In this document: positions 26,987-35,981 of the stretch, in pieces
How the letters are laid out: every line of letters begins with the position of its first letter
How positions within the stretch are numbered: position 1 is the stretch's first letter
NCBI RefSeq assembly: GCF_030269125.1
Contig: NZ_BSSM01000013.1
Span: forward strand, 124,001 to 188,000
Reading direction: 5' to 3'
From: Streptomyces hygroscopicus subsp. hygroscopicus
Lineage (GTDB): Bacteria > Actinomycetota > Actinomycetes > Streptomycetales > Streptomycetaceae
Length of the DNA stretch: 64,000 bases
Made by a program: the position numbers and the translations under genes
Notes under the pieces: generated by a model
Database searches by the model: none
The model's input: only the letters and a program-made list of their open reading frames with translations
What the model was told of the DNA's origin: nothing

Positions 26987-29263
26987 TCACGACTCATTTG
27001 ATCGATCATTTTTCGGGAGGAGCCGGAAGTCCAGGGCCGTACACCGCCGTCCGGCGGACACGGTGCGCACCGCCTGACCGATCGCGCGGCGCGACCCGAC
27101 GAGGACGACCAGCCTCTTCGCCCGCGTCACGGCGGTGTACAGCAGGTTCCGCTGCAACATCATCCATGCTCCCGTGGTGACGGGAATCACCACGGCGGGA
27201 TACTCGCTTCCCTGTGACCGGTGGATGGTCACCGCGTACGCATGGGCGAGTTCGTCCAGTTCGTCGTACTCATACGGAACCTCCTCGTCCTCGTCCGTCA
27301 GCACCGTCAGCCGCTGGTCGACCGGGTCGAGCGCGGTGACGACGCCCACGGTGCCGTTGAAGACCCCGTTCTTCCCCTTCTCGTAATTGTTGCGAATCTG
27401 GGTCACCTTGTCGCCGACCCGGAAGACCCGCCCGCCGAACCGCTTCTCGGGCAGGTCGGGGCGGGCGGGGGTGATGGCCTGCTGGAGCAGCCCGTTGAGC
27501 ACTCCCGCGCCCGCCGGCCCCCGGTGCATCGGCGCGAGCACCTGCACGTCGCGCCGCGGGTCGAGCCCGAACCTGGCCGGGATCCGCCGTGCCGCCACGT
27601 CCACGGTGAGCCGCCCCGCCGCCTCCGTGTCGTCCTCCACGAACAGGAAGAAGTCCTTGAGCCCGTCGGTGAGCGGGTGCTGCCCCGCGTTGATCCGGTG
27701 CGCGTTGGTGACGACGCCGGACTGCTGGGCCTGGCGGAAGACGCGGGTGAGGCGGACGGCGGGGACGGGGCTGTTCTCGGCGAGGAGGTCCCTGAGCACT
27801 TCCCCCGCGCCGACGCTGGGCAGCTGGTCGACGTCCCCGACGAAGAGCAGGTGCGCCCCGGGCGGTACGGCCTTCGCCAGCTTGTTGGCGAGGAGCAGGT
27901 CCAGCATGGACGCCTCGTCCACGACGACGAGGTCGGCGTCGAGCGGCCGCTCCCGGTCGTACGCCGCGTCTCCCCCCGGCTTCAGCTCCAGCAGCCGGTG
28001 CACGGTGGACGCCTCGGCCCCGGTCAGCTCGGCCAGCCGCTTGGCGGCGCGGCCGGTCGGCGCGGCGAGCAGCACCTTGGCCCGTCTGGCGCGGGCCAGC
28101 TCCACGATGGACCGGACGGTGAACGACTTGCCGCAGCCGGGGCCGCCGGTGAGCACGGCGACCTTCCGGGTGAGCGCGAGCCTGACGGCGGCTTCCTGCT
28201 CGGGGGCGAGGTCGGCACCGGTGCGCCGCCGGAGCCAGCCGAGGGCCTTGTCCCAGTCCACGTCCCGGAAGCCGGGCATGCGGTCCTGGTCGGTGCGCAG
28301 GAGGCGGAGCAGCTGGGAGGAGAGGGAGATCTCGGCGCGGTGGAAGGGGACGAGGTAGACGGCGGTGACGTCTTGTTCGCCGCCGGCGGGCCCCGGGACC
28401 TTCTCCCGTACGACCCCTGGATCCTCTCCCCCTTCCCCCTCCCGGGCCAGCTCGGCCAGGCACTCGATGACGAGCCCGGTGTCGACCTGGAGCAGTTTGA
28501 CGGCGTCGGCGATGAGCCGTTCCTCGGGCAGGTAGCAGTTGCCCTGGTCGGCGGACTGGGAGAGGGCGTACTGGAGACCGGCCTTGACGCGCTCGGGGCT
28601 GTCGTGGGGGATGCCGACGGACTGGGCGATCTTGTCGGCGGTGAGGAAGCCGATGCCCCAGACGTCGGCGGCGAGCCGGTAGGGGTTCTTCCTGACGACG
28701 TCGATCGACGCGTCCCCGTACTTCTTGTAGATCCGCACGGCGATGGAGGTGGACACCTCGACGGTCTGGAGGAAGAGCATGACCTCCTTGATCGCCTTCT
28801 GCTCCTCCCACGCCTCGGCGATCTTCTTCGTCCGTTTGGGCCCGAGTCCCGGGACCTCGATCAGCCGCTCGGGCTCCTCCTCGATGACGCGGAGGGTGTC
28901 GATGCCGAAGTGCCGCGTGATCCGGTCGGCGAAGACGGGCCCGATCCCTTTGACGAGCCCCGAGCCGAGGTAACGCCGCATGCCCTGAACGGTGGCGGGG
29001 AGGACGGTCGAGTAGTTCTCGACCTGGAACTGCCTCCCGTGCTGGGGATGCGTCCCCCACCGCCCCTCCATCCGCAGGGACTCCCCGACCTGGGCGCCGA
29101 GCAGCGCACCGACGACGGTGAGCAGCTCCCCGGCGCCCCTGCCGGTGTCGACCCGGGCAACGGTGTACCCGTTCTCCTCGTTGGCGTACGTGATCCGCTC
29201 CAGCACACCTTCCAGCACGGCCGTCCGCCGCTCACCGGTGTGGGTCCCCGCCTGTTGCGCCAT
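26987..29263 (-). CDS. recD2: RecD2-type SF1 DNA helicase
   Basis: The protein has about 758 residues. An N-terminal OB-like region and tandem HhH motifs (GSGLVKGIGPVFADRI, VPGLGPKRTKKIAEAW) distinguish RecD2 from the RecBCD subunit. The helicase core has Walker A GGPGCGKSFT, motif II VVDEASMLD, motif III VGDVDQLPSVGAGEVL and motif VI YTAVTRAKRLVVLVG. It is a 5'-3' helicase likely acting in DNA repair; no recB/recC is nearby. The ATG at 29263 (MAQQAGTHTGERR) has no clear Shine-Dalgarno, so the exact start is uncertain. Confidence 0.9.
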   Translation of the reverse strand: MAQQAGTHTGERRTAVLEGVLERITYANEENGYTVARVDTGRGAGELLTVVGALLGAQVGESLRMEGRWGTHPQHGRQFQVENYSTVLPATVQGMRRYLGSGLVKGIGPVFADRITRHFGIDTLRVIEEEPERLIEVPGLGPKRTKKIAEAWEEQKAIKEVMLFLQTVEVSTSIAVRIYKKYGDASIDVVRKNPYRLAADVWGIGFLTADKIAQSVGIPHDSPERVKAGLQYALSQSADQGNCYLPEERLIADAVKLLQVDTGLVIECLAELAREGEGGEDPGVVREKVPGPAGGEQDVTAVYLVPFHRAEISLSSQLLRLLRTDQDRMPGFRDVDWDKALGWLRRRTGADLAPEQEAAVRLALTRKVAVLTGGPGCGKSFTVRSIVELARARRAKVLLAAPTGRAAKRLAELTGAEASTVHRLLELKPGGDAAYDRERPLDADLVVVDEASMLDLLLANKLAKAVPPGAHLLFVGDVDQLPSVGAGEVLRDLLAENSPVPAVRLTRVFRQAQQSGVVTNAHRINAGQHPLTDGLKDFFLFVEDDTEAAGRLTVDVAARRIPARFGLDPRRDVQVLAPMHRGPAGAGVLNGLLQQAITPARPDLPEKRFGGRVFRVGDKVTQIRNNYEKGKNGVFNGTVGVVTALDPVDQRLTVLTDEDEEVPYEYDELDELAHAYAVTIHRSQGSEYPAVVIPVTTGAWMMLQRNLLYTAVTRAKRLVVLVGSRRAIGQAVRTVSAGRRCTALDFRLLPKNDRSNES

Positions 29264-29434
29264 GGGTCGACGGTAGCGGTGGGGTGTGACAGGGGTGGAG
29301 GCCGGGCGGGTCGGCGGCCCTCGCGGCCGAACTTTCGTGAGCGTGCGATGCGAAGCTGCGGCATTTTCTTCCGGCATATGCAACCTCTGGCGATGCGGCT
29401 CGTTGATCACGTCGTACGACAGGAGGGAGTGTCG

Positions 29435-30355
29435 ATGGTCGGCTCGTCGCACGAGGCGTTGCACAGGATCTTCCAGAAGGATCCGACCTTGTTGACGCAG
29501 GCGTTGCAGCGGGTGCTGCACGTGCCGTTCCCCAAGCCGCGGGAGATCGCGGCGCTGAACGTGGACCTCACCGAGATCGAACCGATCGAGCGGCGAGTGG
29601 ACACGCTGATGCGGGCGGAGACGGACGAGGGCACGTATCTGCTGGTGGTGGAGTCACAGGGGAAGGTGGACGACCGGAAACGGGGCAGTTGGCCTTACTA
29701 CCTCGCCTACTTGTACGAGAAGTACCGCTGCGAACCGGTGCTGATCGTGATCACGCAGAGCAGTACGACCGCCGAGTGGGCATCGCGGCCCATCCGGTTC
29801 GGGTTACGCGACTGGCACTCGATGACGGTGCGTCCGTTGGTGCTGGGGCCGGACAACGTGCCGATGATCACCGACGCGGACCGGGCCGGCCGGGACCCGT
29901 CCCTCGCGGTCCTCTCGGCCATGACACACGGACGTGGACCGCAGACTCCGGCCATACTGGAATCCCTGGTAGCCGCCCTGAAGACCATCGACTACGACAC
30001 CGCCGCGGTCTACGCGCAGTTCGTCGACTCCTGCCTGACCTACCCCCAGGCGAAGCAGATGTGGAGGGACTTGATGAAGACGGTCCAGTACTTCTGGCGC
30101 CACCCCCTGGCAGAACAGGTACGGGAGGAGGGGCGCGAGGAAGGCCGCGAGGAGGGGCGCGAGAAAGGTCGCGAGGAAGGGCTCATCGAGGCCTCCCGGC
30201 GGATGACCCTCCGCATTCTCGAATCACGCCGCATCCCCATCCCCGACACCGCCCGCGAACGCATCGAGACCTGCACCGACCTCGACCGGCTGGAGACCTG
30301 GGCCGAACGCGCCGTCCACGCGACCGACGCCCACGAGCTGTTCACCGACGAGTGA
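29435..30355 (+). CDS. Rpn-family recombination-promoting nuclease / PD-(D/E)XK transposase-like protein
   Basis: This 306-residue protein opens with MVGSSHEALHRIFQKDPTLL. A PD-(D/E)XK nuclease-like core follows (DEGTYLLVVESQGKVDD, with ESQGK as the E-x-K-like element; then WPYYLAYLYEKYRCEPVLIVI). Rpn proteins in other bacteria are DNA endonucleases that promote RecA-independent recombination. AGGAGGG at 29421-29427 gives the ATG at 29435. Near residue 230 is a low-complexity run of four-residue units (REEG) five repeats long. The last about 90 codons are repeated twice immediately downstream. Confidence 0.8.
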   Translation: MVGSSHEALHRIFQKDPTLLTQALQRVLHVPFPKPREIAALNVDLTEIEPIERRVDTLMRAETDEGTYLLVVESQGKVDDRKRGSWPYYLAYLYEKYRCEPVLIVITQSSTTAEWASRPIRFGLRDWHSMTVRPLVLGPDNVPMITDADRAGRDPSLAVLSAMTHGRGPQTPAILESLVAALKTIDYDTAAVYAQFVDSCLTYPQAKQMWRDLMKTVQYFWRHPLAEQVREEGREEGREEGREKGREEGLIEASRRMTLRILESRRIPIPDTARERIETCTDLDRLETWAERAVHATDAHELFTDE

Positions 30356-30390
30356 GGGACCGTCAGGCCGAAGACCGGGGAGTGACCCAC

Positions 30391-30660
30391 GTGGGACGAA
30401 TCCAGTACTTCTGGCGCCACCCCCTGGCCGAACAGGTACGAGAGGAGGGGCGCGAGGAAGGCCGCGAGGAAGGCCGCGAGGAAGGGCTCATCAAGGGCTC
30501 CCGCCGGATGACCCTCCGCATCCTCGAATCACGCCGCATCCCCATCCCCGACACCGCCCGCGAACGCATCGAGACCTGCACCGACCTCGACCGACTGGAG
30601 ACCTGGGCCGAACGCGCCGTCCACGCGACCGACGCCCACGAGCTGTTCACCGACGAGTGA
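30391..30660 (+). pseudogene. First duplicated C-terminal fragment of the Rpn gene (89-codon frame)
   Basis: The open frame begins at GTG 30391, with GGGGAG about 8 nt before it, and encodes GRIQYFWRHPLAEQ, REEG repeats and the full Rpn C-terminus ending in ELFTDE. It lacks the nuclease core. It could be a dead fragment, or it could be translated as a stand-alone tail; the retained frame and ribosome-binding-like sequence leave both open. Confidence 0.6.
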
Positions 30661-30695
30661 GGGACCGTCAGGCCGAAGACCGGGGAGTGACCCAC

Positions 30696-30965
30696 GTGGG
30701 ACGAATCCAGTACTTCTGGCGCCACCCCCTGGCCGAACAGGTACGAGAGGAGGGGCGCGAGGAAGGCCGCGAGGAAGGCCGCGAGGAGGGGCTCATCAAG
30801 GGCTCCCGCCGGATGGCCCTCCGCATCCTCGAATCACGCCGCATCCCCATCCCCGACACCGCCCGCGAACGCATCGAGACCTGCACCGACCTCGACCGGC
30901 TGGAGACCTGGGCCGAACGCGCCGTCCACGCGACCGACGCCCACGAGCTGTTCACCGACGAGTGA
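30696..30965 (+). pseudogene. Second duplicated C-terminal fragment of the Rpn gene (89-codon frame)
   Basis: It has the same structure as the preceding copy: GTG at 30696 with GGGGAG upstream and the same stop context. It differs by one amino acid (RRMALRI instead of RRMTLRI) and a few silent bases. Still open, so either very recent or under some selection. Confidence 0.6.
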
Positions 30966-31194
30966 GGAACCGTCAGGCCGCTCGGCCCGGCAGGGGCACG
31001 CCCCCGCGAAGAACGTCAAGGCACCGACTCCGTCCAGCCACCGCTCGCACCCCGCCCCCGCCGGCTGCGCCCCCTGGTGGTCGCCGCACGCTGATCGCCG
31101 ATCACCAGGGGCACCCCCCCCCCACCCCAGCCGACACATTCGCGCCAGGTCACGATTGCGTTTCGGCCACCTCAAACCCCCTTGCCACCGCCCG
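30966..31194. other. Spacer before the ribose operon, no gene seen
   Basis: This sequence lies between the last Rpn fragment and the rbs operators. It begins with a 16-bp remnant of the repeat unit (to about 30982) and then becomes unrelated C-rich sequence. I see no coding pattern. Confidence 0.5.
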
Positions 31195-31242
31195 TGTAAT
31201 CGATTCCAATCATTTCTCGCGTCTCGATGTAATCGATTCCAA
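31195..31242 (+). promoter_or_regulatory. Two LacI-type operators upstream of rbsR
   Basis: TGTAATCGATTCCAA occurs twice, at 31195-31209 and 31228-31242, exactly 33 bp apart (about three helical turns). Each contains the 8-bp palindrome AATCGATT with the central CG typical of LacI-family operators. The likely ligand is RbsR itself, encoded 33 bp further on, giving autoregulation and control of the whole operon. Confidence 0.85.
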
Positions 31243-31274
31243 GCGTCACGAGTTCACAAGGAGGTGGGCCGGAG

Positions 31275-32387
31275 GTGGCGAGCATCAAGGATGTCGCCGC
31301 CGTGGCGGGCGTGTCCGTCGCGACGGTCTCGCGGGTGCTGAACGCGCATCCGTCCGTGAGTGCGGAGACCCGTGCCCGGGTGCTGGCCGCCGTGGAGTCG
31401 CTCGGGTACCGGCCGAACGCCGTGGCGCGTTCGCTGCGGACCGATCAGACCCACACCCTCGGCCTCGTCATCAGCGACGTGCTGAACCCCTACTTCACCG
31501 AGCTGGCCCGCTCCGTGGAGGAGGAGGCCCGTTCGTGCGGATACAGCGTGATCATCGGGAACGCCGACGAGCGGCCCGATCTGCAGGACCATCACGTACG
31601 GAACCTGCTCGACCGGCGGATCGACGGGCTGCTGGTGTCCCCGACCGACGGCGGGTCGCCGCTGATGCTGGACGCCGCCCGCGCCGGTACCCCCATGGTG
31701 TTCGTGGACCGCTGGATCCCCGGCGTCGACGTCCCCGTCGTACGCGCCGACGGCCGGACCGCCGTACAGGACCTCGTCTCCCACCTGTACCGCCTCGGGC
31801 ACCGGCGGGTCGCGATCATCGCCGGACCCGCCGCGACCACCACCGGCAGCGAGCGCGTCGAGGCGTTCCGCGCCGCGCTGGCCTCCTACGGACTCCCCCT
31901 CCCCGACGTCTACATCGGCCAGGGCGACTTCCAGGCCGCCAGCGGGCGCCGCGTCACCGAGGGTTTCCTCGATCTTCCCGAACCGCCGGACGCCGTCTTC
32001 GCGGCCGACAACCTGATGGCGCTCGGCGCCCTGGACGCCATCCGCGCGCGCGGGCTGCGGGTGCCGGACGACATCGCGCTGGCCGCGTTCGACGACATCC
32101 CGTGGTTCGTGCACACCGATCCCCCGGTCACCGCGATCGCCCAGCCCACCGGCGAGCTGGGCCGGGCCGCCGTACGCGCCCTGGTCGACCGGATCGAGGG
32201 ACGGCCGACCGCGTCCGTCACCCTCACCGCCCGGCTCGTCGTGCGCCGCTCCTGCGGCGAGGCCGGCCAGACCGGTGAAGCCGGTGAAGCCGGTCAGGAC
32301 GGTGGGATCCCGGAGCAGACCCGGGTCGTCCCCGTGCCCGCATCCCCCACCCCGCCCCTCCCCCCAGTGCAAAGGAGCACGACGTGA
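31275..32387 (+). CDS. rbsR: LacI-family repressor of the ribose operon
   Basis: The protein has 370 residues. The N-terminal HTH is SIKDVAAVAGVSVATVSRVLN with hinge helix NAVARSLRT. A periplasmic-binding-like sugar domain follows (TLGLVISDVLNPYF to AFDDIPWFVHTDPPVT). The last about 35 residues are a Gly/Glu/Pro-rich tail not needed for the fold. The start is GTG at 31275 with AAGGAGGTGG 8 nt upstream. It is the first gene of the operon and overlaps rbsA by 4 bp. Ribose specificity is inferred from rbsK and rbsD. Confidence 0.9.
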   Translation: MASIKDVAAVAGVSVATVSRVLNAHPSVSAETRARVLAAVESLGYRPNAVARSLRTDQTHTLGLVISDVLNPYFTELARSVEEEARSCGYSVIIGNADERPDLQDHHVRNLLDRRIDGLLVSPTDGGSPLMLDAARAGTPMVFVDRWIPGVDVPVVRADGRTAVQDLVSHLYRLGHRRVAIIAGPAATTTGSERVEAFRAALASYGLPLPDVYIGQGDFQAASGRRVTEGFLDLPEPPDAVFAADNLMALGALDAIRARGLRVPDDIALAAFDDIPWFVHTDPPVTAIAQPTGELGRAAVRALVDRIEGRPTASVTLTARLVVRRSCGEAGQTGEAGEAGQDGGIPEQTRVVPVPASPTPPLPPVQRSTT

Positions 32388-33928
32388 GCAACCCGGACGA
32401 GTTGCTGCGCATCGAGGGCATACGCAAGACCTTTCCCGGCGTGGTCGCGCTCGACGGTGTCGACTTCGACCTGCGCCGGGGCGAGGTGCATGTGCTGCTC
32501 GGTGAGAACGGCGCCGGCAAGAGCACGCTCATCAAGATGCTTTCCGGCGCCTACACGCCCGACGCCGGGCGCATCCTCGTCGGCGGCCGGGAGGTGCGCA
32601 TCCACGGTGCGCAGGACTCCGAGCGGCTCGGGATCGCCACCATCTACCAGGAGTTCAACCTGGTGCCGGACCTGACCGTCGCCGAGAACATCTTCCTCGG
32701 CCGGCAGCCGCGCCGGTTCGGGATGATCGACCGCAAGCGGATGGAGGCCGAGGCCGCCGAGCTCCTGGAGCGGGTCGGTGTGCGGGTCTCACCGCGTGCC
32801 CGGGTGCGTGAACTGGGCATCGCCCGGCTCCAGATGGTGGAGATCGCCAAGGCGCTGAGCCTGGACGCGCGGGTGCTCGTCATGGACGAGCCGACCGCCG
32901 TGCTGACCTCGGAGGAGGTCGAGAAGCTCTTCGCCATCGTGCGGCAGCTGCGCGAGGACGGGGTGGGCATCGTCTTCATCACCCATCACCTCGACGAGAT
33001 CGCCGCCCTGGGGGATCGCGTCACCGTCATCCGGGACGGCAGGAGTGTCGGGCAGGTGCCCGCCTCCACCGCCGAGGACGAGCTGGTGCGGCTCATGGTC
33101 GGACGCTCCATCGAGCAGCAGTACCCGCGCCGACGCCCGGACCGGGGCGCCGCGTTGCTCAGTGTCGAGGGGCTGACCCGCGACGGCGTCTTCCACGACG
33201 TGAGCTTCGAGGTGCACGCGGGCGAGGTCGTCGGCATCGCCGGTCTGGTCGGCGCCGGGCGCACCGAGGTCGTGCGGGCCGTGTTCGGCGCGGACCCCTA
33301 CGACGAGGGGACCGTGAAGGTCGGCGGCGACGCGCTGCGGCGCTCCGACGTGAACGCCGCGATGGCGGCCGGGATCGGGCTCGTCCCCGAGGACCGCAAG
33401 GGCCAGGGCCTCCTGCTGGACGCCTCGGTCGAGGAGAACCTGGGGCTCGTGACCATGCGCGCGGCGACCCGCGCCGGACTGGTCGACCGCAGGGCGCAGC
33501 ATGTCGCGGCCGAGAGGATCGCCGGTCAGCTGGGCGTGCGGATGGCCGGGCTCGGCCAGCACGTGCGCACGTTGTCGGGCGGCAACCAGCAGAAGGTCGT
33601 CATCGGCAAGTGGCTGCTGGCCGACACCCGGGTGCTGATCCTGGACGAGCCGACGCGCGGCATCGACGTCGGCGCCAAGGTCGAGATCTACCAGCTGATC
33701 AACGAGCTGACGGCCGCCGGCGCCGCCGTGCTGATGATCTCCAGCGATCTGCCCGAGGTGCTCGGCATGAGCGACCGGGTGCTGGTGATGGCCCAGGGCC
33801 GGATCGCCGGAGAACTCGCGGCCGACGAGGCCACCCAGGACGCCGTGATGGCACTCGCCGTTTCCAGCCCCACCAGCGAGAACCCCACCACCGACAACAC
33901 CGCGAAGGAGGCCACCCGTGGCCACTGA
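32384..33928 (+). CDS. rbsA: Ribose ABC transporter ATP-binding protein
   Basis: The protein has 514 residues and two ABC domains, as in monosaccharide importers (CUT2). Domain 1 has Walker A GENGAGKSTLIKML and Walker B VLVMDEPTAVL. Domain 2 has a Gly-rich GLVGAGRTEVVRAVFG in place of a full Walker A, the signature LSGGNQQKV and LILDEPTRGIDVGAK. The second site is degenerate, which is usual for RbsA. The start is GTG at 32384, overlapping rbsR. It powers the RbsCB membrane component. Confidence 0.93.
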   Translation: MSNPDELLRIEGIRKTFPGVVALDGVDFDLRRGEVHVLLGENGAGKSTLIKMLSGAYTPDAGRILVGGREVRIHGAQDSERLGIATIYQEFNLVPDLTVAENIFLGRQPRRFGMIDRKRMEAEAAELLERVGVRVSPRARVRELGIARLQMVEIAKALSLDARVLVMDEPTAVLTSEEVEKLFAIVRQLREDGVGIVFITHHLDEIAALGDRVTVIRDGRSVGQVPASTAEDELVRLMVGRSIEQQYPRRRPDRGAALLSVEGLTRDGVFHDVSFEVHAGEVVGIAGLVGAGRTEVVRAVFGADPYDEGTVKVGGDALRRSDVNAAMAAGIGLVPEDRKGQGLLLDASVEENLGLVTMRAATRAGLVDRRAQHVAAERIAGQLGVRMAGLGQHVRTLSGGNQQKVVIGKWLLADTRVLILDEPTRGIDVGAKVEIYQLINELTAAGAAVLMISSDLPEVLGMSDRVLVMAQGRIAGELAADEATQDAVMALAVSSPTSENPTTDNTAKEATRGH

Positions 33929-35867
33929 CACGCTCAAGAGCACGACGGGAGCGAGTGGCGCCCCGGGCGGCCTGCGCCGGCTGCTGCTCGACAACGGCGC
34001 GCTGACCGCGCTGATCGTCCTGGTCATCGCCCTGTCGGCGCTGTCCGGCGACTTCCTGACGACGGACAACCTGCTCAACATCGGCGTCCAGGCGGCCGTG
34101 ACGGCCATCCTGGCCTTCGGTGTCACCTTCGTGATCGTGGCGGCGGGCATCGACCTGTCCGTGGGCTCGGTGGCCGCGCTGTCGGCGACGGTGCTGGCGT
34201 GGAGCGCCACCCAGCACGGGGTGCCGGTCGCGCTGGCCGTCGTCCTCGCGGTCGCCACGGGCGTCGCGGCCGGTCTGGTGAACGGTTTCCTCATCGCCTA
34301 CGGCAAGCTGCCCCCGTTCATCGCGACGCTCGCCATGCTGTCGGTGGGGCGCGGTCTGTCGCTGGTGATCTCCGGTGGTGTGCCGATCCCGTTCCCGGAC
34401 TCGGTGTCGCACCTCGGCGACACGCTCGGCGACTGGCTGCCGGTGCCGGTCCTGGTCATGGTCGTGATGGGCCTGCTGGCCGCGTTCGTGCTCGGCCGCA
34501 CCTACATCGGCCGCTCGATGTACGCGATCGGCGGCAACGAGGAGGCGGCGCGCCTGTCGGGCCTGCGGGTCAGGAAGCAGAAGCTCGCGATCTACGCCCT
34601 GTCCGGTGTGTTCGCGGCCGTGGCGGGCATCGTGCTGGCCTCCCGGCTCTCCTCCGCGCAGCCGCAGGCCGCCGACGGCTACGAACTGGACGCCATCGCG
34701 GCCGTCGTCATCGGCGGTGCCTCGCTCGCGGGCGGCACCGGCAAGGCGTCCGGCACCCTGGTCGGCGCGCTGATCCTCGCGGTGCTGCGCAACGGCCTCA
34801 ACCTGCTGAACGTCTCCGCGTTCTGGCAGCAGGTCGTCATCGGTGTCGTCATCGCGCTGGCGGTACTGCTCGACACGGTGCGCCGCAAGGCGGGTGCCAC
34901 CCCGGTGACCACCGGTGGCGGCGGCAACAAGGGCAAGCAGGCGGCGACGTACGGGCTCGCGGCCGTGGTGACCGTGGCGATCGTCGGTGCGACCTCCTTC
35001 CTGCACAGCGGCTCCTCGTCCTCGGCCGAGCCGAAGATGGGCCTGTCGCTGTCGACCCTCAACAACCCGTTCTTCGTGCAGATCCGCTCCGGCGCGCAGG
35101 CCGAGGCGAAGAAGCTGGGCGTGGACCTGACGGTCACCGACGCGCAGAACGACGCCTCGCAGCAGGCCAACCAGCTCCAGAACTTCACCAGTTCGGGCCT
35201 GGACGCGATCATCGTCAACCCGGTGGACTCGGACGCGGCGAGCAACTCGGTCAAGGCCGCCGACAAGGCGGGGATCCCGGTCATCGCGGTCGACCGCGGC
35301 GTCAACAAGGCCGATGTGGACGCCCTGGTGGCCTCGGACAACATCGCCGGCGGTGAGCTGGCGGCGAAGACGATCGCCGAGAAGCTGGGCGGCAAGGGCA
35401 AGATCGTGATCCTCCAGGGTCAGGCGGGCACCTCGGCGGCGCGTGAGCGGGCGCAGGGCTTCGCCGACGGCCTGAAGGCGTACCCGGGCATCGAGGTGGT
35501 CGCGCAGCAGCCCGCCGACTTCGACCGGACCAAGGGCCTCGACGTGATGTCGAACCTGCTCCAGGCCCACCCGGACGTGCAGGGCGTCATCGCCGCCAAC
35601 GACGAGATGGCCCTCGGCGCGATCAAGGCGCTGGGTTCCAAGGCCGGTACGTCGGTGCCGGTGGTCGGGTTCGACGGCACCCCGGACGGCCTGAACGCGG
35701 TCAAGACGGGCACGCTGTACGCCTCGGTCGCCCAGCAGCCGACCCAGCTCGGGCGGATCGCCGTGGACAACGCGCTCAAGGCGGCCCAGGGCAAGAAGGT
35801 CGAACAGGTGGTCAAGGTGCCGGTGAAGGTGGTCACGAAGGACAACGTGGCCGGGTTCAACGGCTGA
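33918..35867 (+). CDS. Ribose ABC permease fused to its sugar-binding protein (RbsC-RbsB)
   Basis: This 649-residue fusion combines two proteins. Residues about 25-325 are a CUT2 permease with about nine helices (TFVIVAAGIDLSVGSVAAL is the conserved permease motif). A Gly/Lys linker and one more helix (about 350-370) lead to a periplasmic-binding-protein domain from about 378. That domain contains MGLSLSTLNNPFFVQI, DAIIVNPVDSDAA and PVVGFDGTPDGL. The binding domain would stay tethered outside the membrane instead of being a separate lipoprotein. S. coelicolor has the same fusion. The start is GTG at 33918, overlapping rbsA by 11 bp, with AAGGAGG upstream. Confidence 0.92.
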   Translation: MATDTLKSTTGASGAPGGLRRLLLDNGALTALIVLVIALSALSGDFLTTDNLLNIGVQAAVTAILAFGVTFVIVAAGIDLSVGSVAALSATVLAWSATQHGVPVALAVVLAVATGVAAGLVNGFLIAYGKLPPFIATLAMLSVGRGLSLVISGGVPIPFPDSVSHLGDTLGDWLPVPVLVMVVMGLLAAFVLGRTYIGRSMYAIGGNEEAARLSGLRVRKQKLAIYALSGVFAAVAGIVLASRLSSAQPQAADGYELDAIAAVVIGGASLAGGTGKASGTLVGALILAVLRNGLNLLNVSAFWQQVVIGVVIALAVLLDTVRRKAGATPVTTGGGGNKGKQAATYGLAAVVTVAIVGATSFLHSGSSSSAEPKMGLSLSTLNNPFFVQIRSGAQAEAKKLGVDLTVTDAQNDASQQANQLQNFTSSGLDAIIVNPVDSDAASNSVKAADKAGIPVIAVDRGVNKADVDALVASDNIAGGELAAKTIAEKLGGKGKIVILQGQAGTSAARERAQGFADGLKAYPGIEVVAQQPADFDRTKGLDVMSNLLQAHPDVQGVIAANDEMALGAIKALGSKAGTSVPVVGFDGTPDGLNAVKTGTLYASVAQQPTQLGRIAVDNALKAAQGKKVEQVVKVPVKVVTKDNVAGFNG

Positions 35868-35981
35868 CGAAGAAGGCGAAGGGGACCCGGGCGGACGGTC
35901 GTACACCATGGAGGCACCATGGAGGGCGGCCGTCCGCCCCGGTTCGTTCCTCGGGTTCATGGGTTTCATGGGAGTCAACTG

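Larger units (their letters stand above)
30356..30965. repeat. Two extra 305-bp tandem copies of the Rpn gene 3' end
   Basis: Bases 30356-30660 and 30661-30965 are nearly identical 305-bp units. Each repeats the last about 270 bp of the Rpn gene (from CAGTACTTCTGGCGCC to its stop) plus a 35-bp linker. The original copy is 12 bp longer because it has one more REEG-type unit. The two downstream copies differ from each other at only a few bases, so the amplification is recent. Confidence 0.95.

Noticed and set aside
29435..30355. Rpn-family gene as an insertion sequence transposase
   Set aside because: No terminal inverted repeats or target-site duplication flank it; the family is a nuclease with no need for IS ends.
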